Assembly: GCF_039822625.1 (NCBI RefSeq)
Contig: NZ_JBDLLG010000018.1
Coordinates: 1-64,000, forward strand
DNA: 64,000 nt
DNA from: Marinimicrobium locisalis
Lineage (GTDB): Bacteria > Pseudomonadota > Gammaproteobacteria > Pseudomonadales > Cellvibrionaceae
Direction: 5' to 3'
This document shows, one piece after another, positions 59,713 through 64,000 of this stretch. The position numbers and the translations under genes were made by a program. The stretch's first letter is position 1, and every line of letters begins with the position of its first letter. The notes beneath the pieces are model-generated. The model was not told the origin of the DNA and searched no databases. It saw only the letters and a program-made list of their open reading frames with translations.

Positions 59713-61053
59713 ATGATCAGGGGTAGTGAATTAACGACATCCGAAGGAAGCCAGGCTCATCTGACCATAGAGCGCCGGGAGAGAGAGGGCTGGAGGCTAC
59801 TCGACCCACCTCGTCAGCGCGACATTTTAAAGCGCTTGTACGGTGAGGTGAGGACGGCTTCAGCCGAGCTTTGTCAGCCGCTTGAGATTGAGGACTTCTG
59901 TCTGCAGGCGGTCAAGGAAACCAGCCCGCCCAAATGGCACCTCGCGCACACCACTTGGTTTTTTGAAACCTTTATTCTCCTTCCTCTGCACAACGGCTAT
60001 CAGGCTTTCCACCCCGAATTTCAGCACCTGTTCAATTCCTATTACAACTCGGTGGGCGATCAGTTCGCACGACCAATGCGGGGTTTGCTGACACGGCCCA
60101 CCGTGGATGAAGTGATGGCCTACCGGGCCTCAGTCGACACCGCAATGCTCGCCCTGATTGACGACTGCCCGGAGGCAGACTGGCCCAAGGTGGCTAAACT
60201 GTTGGAGCTGGGCTGTAATCACGAAGAGCAGCACCAGGAATTGTTACTTACCGACCTCAAATACGGCTTCTCTCTGAACCCGATCAAGCCTGCTTATCAG
60301 CGCGCCATATCTAAGGTCACCGCATCGCCTGCGCTGGAATGGCTGCCCTACCCCGGCGGGCTTTGTGAGATGGGGCATGCCGGTTCAGGCTTCTCGTTCG
60401 ATAACGAACACCCTCGGCACAAAGTGTATGTAGCGCCTTATCGGTTGGCGTCCCGACCGGTAACCAATGGAGAGTATCTGGAGTTTATTGAAGCCGGTGG
60501 CTATGAGCGTCCGGAGTACTGGCTCTCGGATGGCTTTGCACAGGTACAGGCCCAAGGCTGGCAGCACCCGCTATACTGGCGGTACCAGGACGGCCAGTGG
60601 TTTCACTTCACCCTATCCGGAGAGCGCCTTCTGAATGAAGATGAACCGGTCACCCATGTCAGCTTTTACGAGGCGGACGCCTATGCCCGCTTCCGCGGCA
60701 AACGCCTGCCCACGGAAGCGGAATGGGAACTGGCGGCCGAAGGCGTTGCCATAGAAGGCAACTTCCGTGAATCCGGTCGGCTTCATCCGGCGCCCGCGCC
60801 GCGAGGCAACGCGCTCTTCGGGGATGTCTGGGAGTGGACCGCCAGCAGCTACAGCCCTTACCCCGGTTACGAGCCGGAAGCAGGGGCGGTGGGAGAGTAC
60901 AACGGTAAGTTTATGGTCAACCAAATGGTGCTTCGCGGGGGCTCCTGCGTTACCCCCGCCGGGCACATTCGGCCCAGTTACCGAAACTTTTTCTATCCGC
61001 CGGATCGGTGGCAGTTCACCGGCATTCGGCTCGCAGAGGGACTCCGTCAATGA
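59713..61053 (+). CDS. egtB: Ergothioneine biosynthesis sulfoxide synthase EgtB
   Basis: A 446-residue iron enzyme with an N-terminal DinB-like domain and a C-terminal FGE-sulfatase domain. The iron histidines are visible as His79 (WHLAHTTWFFE) and His169/His173 (GCNHEEQHQELLLTDLKY). RPVTNGEYLEFIEAGGY, RLPTEAEWELAAEG and GDVWEWTASSYSPYPGY belong to the FGE fold, and RGGSCVTPAGHIRPSYRNFFYPPDRWQFTGIRLA closes it. It joins hercynine to a thiol donor, giving the sulfoxide on the way to ergothioneine. Its stop overlaps the egtD start (ATGA). Confidence 0.94.
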   Translation: MIRGSELTTSEGSQAHLTIERREREGWRLLDPPRQRDILKRLYGEVRTASAELCQPLEIEDFCLQAVKETSPPKWHLAHTTWFFETFILLPLHNGYQAFHPEFQHLFNSYYNSVGDQFARPMRGLLTRPTVDEVMAYRASVDTAMLALIDDCPEADWPKVAKLLELGCNHEEQHQELLLTDLKYGFSLNPIKPAYQRAISKVTASPALEWLPYPGGLCEMGHAGSGFSFDNEHPRHKVYVAPYRLASRPVTNGEYLEFIEAGGYERPEYWLSDGFAQVQAQGWQHPLYWRYQDGQWFHFTLSGERLLNEDEPVTHVSFYEADAYARFRGKRLPTEAEWELAAEGVAIEGNFRESGRLHPAPAPRGNALFGDVWEWTASSYSPYPGYEPEAGAVGEYNGKFMVNQMVLRGGSCVTPAGHIRPSYRNFFYPPDRWQFTGIRLAEGLRQ

Positions 61054-62006
61054 AAGCCACACAATTTCACGACTACTTGCCCAAAGAAGACAGTTTTCGC
61101 TCCGATGTGCTCAAAGGTCTATCACTCGAGACCAAAACTCTTTCGCCCAAGTATTTTTACGATCAGCGGGGCTCTGAGCTGTTCGAGCAAATTTGCCAAC
61201 AGCCGGAATACTATCCCACTGAAACAGAAATTGGCATTCTACGAGCCAACCGTGCGGAGATTGCCAAGCTTTCCGGCACCGGGTGTGAGTTGGTGGAGTT
61301 CGGTTGTGGCGCGAGCAAGAAAATACGAGTGCTACTGGAGGGGCTGCGACCAAAAACCTACATCGGGGTGGATATTTCGCGGGATTTTTTGATCGAGTCC
61401 ACCAACAAGCTCTCCAACGATTATCCTTGGTTGGAGGTGCATGGCCTGTGTGCGGATTTGTGCGAGCCGATCACGCTTGCAAACACACCAAAAGGGCAGC
61501 GCCTCGGCTTCTTCCCGGGTTCCAGCATTGGCAACTTTGAGCCCGATGAAGCCATTGACCTGCTGCGTAACTTCAAATCCCTGCTCGGCACTGGAGGCAC
61601 GCTACTGATTGGTGTCGATCTGAAAAAAGACCACCAAACCCTGACCTCCGCATACAATGACTCGGCGAAAGTGACCGCTCAGTTCAACCTCAACGTTCTG
61701 GAACGGATGAGGGACGAGCTCGATGCCGTGGTAAACGTGAGTGCCTTTGAGCATCTCGCTTTTTACAATGGCAGACTCGGCCGCGTTGAGATGCACCTCG
61801 TCAGCACTCAACCACAGCATATCGAAATTGACGGCGAGGCATTCCCGTTCGAGGTGGGAGAAACCATCCACACCGAAAGTTCTTATAAGTACTCCGTTGC
61901 TGAGTTTCAGGCGCTGTGTTGGCGCGCCGGCTATGAGTCCCTCAGATGCTGGACCGATGAGGACGCCCTGTTCAGCGTGCATTTGCTGCGAGTCACCGGC
62001 GCCTAA
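61050..62006 (+). CDS. egtD: L-histidine N-alpha-methyltransferase EgtD
   Basis: A 318-residue SAM methyltransferase that trimethylates histidine to hercynine. SPKYFYDQRGSELFEQICQQPEYYPTETEIGIL is the EgtD N-terminal signature, LVEFGCGASKKIR the SAM loop, YIGVDISRDFL the acidic strand, and FFPGSSIGNFEPDEAI and LLIGVDLKKD are family strands. ATG 61050 overlaps the egtB stop by four bases and is favoured over the upstream start at 61008. With egtB this gives the core of ergothioneine synthesis; the lyase EgtE is not recognised here. Confidence 0.95.
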   Translation: MKATQFHDYLPKEDSFRSDVLKGLSLETKTLSPKYFYDQRGSELFEQICQQPEYYPTETEIGILRANRAEIAKLSGTGCELVEFGCGASKKIRVLLEGLRPKTYIGVDISRDFLIESTNKLSNDYPWLEVHGLCADLCEPITLANTPKGQRLGFFPGSSIGNFEPDEAIDLLRNFKSLLGTGGTLLIGVDLKKDHQTLTSAYNDSAKVTAQFNLNVLERMRDELDAVVNVSAFEHLAFYNGRLGRVEMHLVSTQPQHIEIDGEAFPFEVGETIHTESSYKYSVAEFQALCWRAGYESLRCWTDEDALFSVHLLRVTGA

Positions 62007-62008
62007 GC

Positions 62009-62800
62009 ATGACGATCAAACCAGGGAGCCCCGTTACGCCAGACTATCGCGTGGCCACCTTCGTCGGAACCGGGGCGCTGGGCACCGCTCACTCGGTGTT
62101 TATGCGGGAACACCTGGAGGATGCTCCCTTCCTCGAATTATCCCGCCATACCAGTGATACGCTGGTGGTGCTGGAGGCAAACCAACACAATGGGCCGCGA
62201 GGGGTCAAATTCTTTGCGCATGGCCATCCCGTGTTGCGCTGTGGTTCAGGGACGCTGGCGGCAGCGTGGGTATTGAGCGAGCATTGTGGCCACCACGCGC
62301 ATCAGCCGCTGCCACTGCGCACGCCCCAGGAAACCATTCACGTGTTTAAAGACGCGGAAGGCTTTGGTTACGAAAGCACGCCCCTGGGGCAGCGGCCACT
62401 GCCAGATGAATCCCTTTGGCAACGCCTGGTAGGCATCCCCGTGCAAGGCGGCGCCCTTTGCGGCGGGGAGAGCGACTATGTGATTGTGGAACTTACCTCA
62501 CAGAAGGCGGTGCGCTCAGCCATGCCGGATTTATCCGCTCTCACAAGCGCCTCCAGCCGAGCGCTAATCCTTACCGCTCGGGAGCGCAACCATTACGTTT
62601 TACGCTACTTTGCTCCCCAGTACGGCCAGCCGGAGGGAGGCGCCACCGGTTCCGCCAATACCCAGCTGTTGCATTACTGGTATCAACAAGGGTGTCGGGA
62701 AGCGATGTTCTCCCGCCAGTGTTCCACATCGGGGGGTGAATTTTGGGGCTCGCCGGGGGCAGCCACTGTACGCCTTTACGGGCGAGTAACGGCGGTGTAA
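62009..62800 (+). CDS. PhzF-like family protein in the egt operon
   Basis: A 263-residue protein with the PhzF/diaminopimelate epimerase-like repeat pattern: TGALGTAHSVFMREH in the first half, FFAHGHPVLRCGSGTLAAAWVL mid-way, and YVLRYFAPQYGQPEGGATGSANTQLLHYWYQ in the second. PhzF relatives isomerise or hydrolyse small acids; most have no assigned reaction. It starts two bases after egtD, so it is cotranscribed with the ergothioneine genes. The usual PhzF catalytic Glu near residue 45 is not evident, so the activity may differ. A role in ergothioneine or a derivative is inference from position. Confidence 0.7.
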   Translation: MTIKPGSPVTPDYRVATFVGTGALGTAHSVFMREHLEDAPFLELSRHTSDTLVVLEANQHNGPRGVKFFAHGHPVLRCGSGTLAAAWVLSEHCGHHAHQPLPLRTPQETIHVFKDAEGFGYESTPLGQRPLPDESLWQRLVGIPVQGGALCGGESDYVIVELTSQKAVRSAMPDLSALTSASSRALILTARERNHYVLRYFAPQYGQPEGGATGSANTQLLHYWYQQGCREAMFSRQCSTSGGEFWGSPGAATVRLYGRVTAV

Positions 62801-62846
62801 AGGTGTACTGATGTGGCTTCCTGCACAGTGAATACGGGTTTTAAAA

Positions 62847-62872
62847 AAGGGGGGCACCGAAGCGCCCCGCCA
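62847..62872 (-). terminator. Terminator of the alpha-amylase gene
   Basis: On the minus strand GGGGCGCTTCGGTGCCCC is followed by a run of T. It lies between the convergent PhzF-like and amylase genes. Confidence 0.75.
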
Positions 62873-62897
62873 CATCACCCAATAGGCGCATTCACAT

Positions 62898-64000
62898 TTA
62901 AGGGCACTGACTGACCATCATGGTACCGCCATCGAGGGTTTCGTTGAGCTGAAAGCTGAACACATAGTCCGCCGGCTCGGGAATACTGATCGTGGATTCG
63001 GTACCAGGGCCAGAAGCCACCGCCAAGGGCTGCTCCATACCCAGTTGCACCGCCGCGCTACCGGCCACGGCAAATTCGTGGCTCCAGTCGCTGTCAGCGA
63101 ACTTGAAGCCGTAGCGGGAGTCCTGGGATTCGGTGACCACGACCTGGTACAGGTTGTCTCCCTTGTATCCGAACTTGCGGCTCATGGGCGTGGCCCCGAA
63201 GTTGTTGCCACCCACATAGCTGCCGCGGATATACATGGAGGTATTCAAAGGGCCGACCTCCGCCACATCCGGGTTGTCGCAAGCGGCCAGCGGGCCTTCG
63301 CCGACCGGGTCGTTTTCGTCATCACCACAGCCGGGACCGGCCTCGGTGGGCTCCTGAAGTTTGAGAAAGCGACCGGTGGTGGCGGGCACTTCGAAGGTGT
63401 ACAGGCCATCGACAGCGCCGACGGTTTCCTCGCTCATCAGATCGGTCAGATCGCCCGCACTTCCCAGGGCGCAGGCCTCGAAGGTCGCCGTGACTGGTTC
63501 GTCGCTTACGTTCAACAGATACACGATGGCATCACTCTCATGGGACTTGTGGGTCACATAGAGGTCCGTCACCCACTCCAAGGGTACCGCAATCGGGGTG
63601 CGTTCGCCGCGATACAGTGCCGGTTCCTGTGCCCGAAGATGCATCAATTCGGAGAGGTACTGTCGCAGGTCGGCCTGCTGGGCATTCGTGCTGAATATTT
63701 CGTTATCAAGTCCCGACGGCAGCCCTTCAACCTTACCGCTGTTACGTGCTACGTGGTCATCACATAGCCCTTGATCGGCACAGCCAGCCGTCACCGGCTC
63801 GGCAAAACCAGCGACTTCATCACCGATCTCCTCACCGTAGTAGAGGGTAATGGGACCGGAGTAGGCGGCCATAAAGCTGTAGGCCGCTTTGTGACGAGCC
63901 CAATACCCGTTTTCGCTCGGATCGGCGATACCGCCCCGCTGCAGTAGATCTCCAAAACGCACCAGGTCGTGGTTGCCCATAAAACCATTGGGTACAGCGT
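62898..64000 (-). CDS. GH13 alpha-amylase family protein, C-terminal part (runs off the window)
   Basis: The frame enters from the right edge and reads AVPNGFMGNHDLVRFGDLL, the conserved region IV (FxxNHD) of GH13 enzymes, with the transition-state Asp. GPITLYYGEEIGDE follows, then the C-terminal beta domain, which binds sugar (PATTGRFLKLQEP). After it comes a further domain containing MYIRGSYVGGNNFGATPMSRKFGYKGDN, resembling a starch-binding or pullulanase-associated N-terminal module seen in marine amylases. At least 367 residues are present; the catalytic nucleophile region lies outside. The ATG at 63980 is internal and not the start. Confidence 0.85.
   Translation of the reverse strand, partial: AVPNGFMGNHDLVRFGDLLQRGGIADPSENGYWARHKAAYSFMAAYSGPITLYYGEEIGDEVAGFAEPVTAGCADQGLCDDHVARNSGKVEGLPSGLDNEIFSTNAQQADLRQYLSELMHLRAQEPALYRGERTPIAVPLEWVTDLYVTHKSHESDAIVYLLNVSDEPVTATFEACALGSAGDLTDLMSEETVGAVDGLYTFEVPATTGRFLKLQEPTEAGPGCGDDENDPVGEGPLAACDNPDVAEVGPLNTSMYIRGSYVGGNNFGATPMSRKFGYKGDNLYQVVVTESQDSRYGFKFADSDWSHEFAVAGSAAVQLGMEQPLAVASGPGTESTISIPEPADYVFSFQLNETLDGGTMMVSQCP

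Overview
The window looks like a chromosomal segment of a marine, polysaccharide-degrading gammaproteobacterium, probably of the Cellvibrionales (Marinimicrobium/Saccharophagus type). The basis is the gltX/tRNA-Ala, moaCDE, acnA, dusA, tal and gcvP housekeeping genes with gammaproteobacterial character, a pair of GPH-family sugar transporters, a GH13 amylase at the right edge and a large TonB receptor. The genus is inference; no rRNA is present.

Layout. (1) 1-4.9 kb: remains of an integrated element beside tRNA-Ala(GGC): an IS21-like end fused to a phage replication endonuclease (GPA family), a KTSC protein and a SIR2-HerA anti-phage defence pair. (2) 5.1-23.0 kb: conserved core: gltX, a lipoprotein methyltransferase, moaC-moaD-moaE, acnA, a YghU-like GST, a DUF481 porin-like protein, dusA, tal, a TerB-like gene, two GPH sugar transporters and gcvP. 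(3) 23.1-32.2 kb: accessory debris: IS3, IS256 and IS1380 fragments, a 1.85-kb group II intron that splits the start codon of a symE-like toxin gene, and an RHS toxin with a small membrane immunity candidate. (4) 32.6-46.9 kb: a zinc-starvation island. Three near-identical 18-bp Zur-type boxes (core ATGTTATAACAT) precede a dksA2-cobW(COG0523)-merC operon, a lasso peptide precursor with its B and C maturation genes (divergent from a ParB-like gene), and a TonB receptor-DUF3526 permeases-ABC ATPase operon. A PvdE/SyrD-type exporter lies between merC and the ParB-like gene. A diverged 3' copy of merC closes the island. (5) 46.9-59.5 kb: a mostly minus-strand cluster: Asp/Asn beta-hydroxylase-like, polysaccharide pyruvyl transferase, two glycosyltransferase-like proteins, a sulfotransferase-oxygenase fusion and a GNAT-oxygenase fusion. 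A plus-strand DUF1826-like gene is nested in it, and a 1523-aa M6-like metallopeptidase without a signal peptide is transcribed divergently. (6) 59.7-64 kb: egtB-egtD-PhzF-like operon and the C-terminal end of a GH13 alpha-amylase.

The most interesting proposal is that region 4 makes, exports and re-imports a lasso peptide under zinc limitation. The precursor has a clean leader motif (L-x3-G-x5-T-x), and its predicted core opens with Ala1-His2-Asp3-His4 and carries Asp9 for a nine-residue ring. Possession of both an exporter and a Zur-box-controlled TonB receptor, with no isopeptidase seen, fits a zinc-scavenging lasso peptide (zincophore). That function is inference; the lasso machinery and the shared boxes are seen directly.
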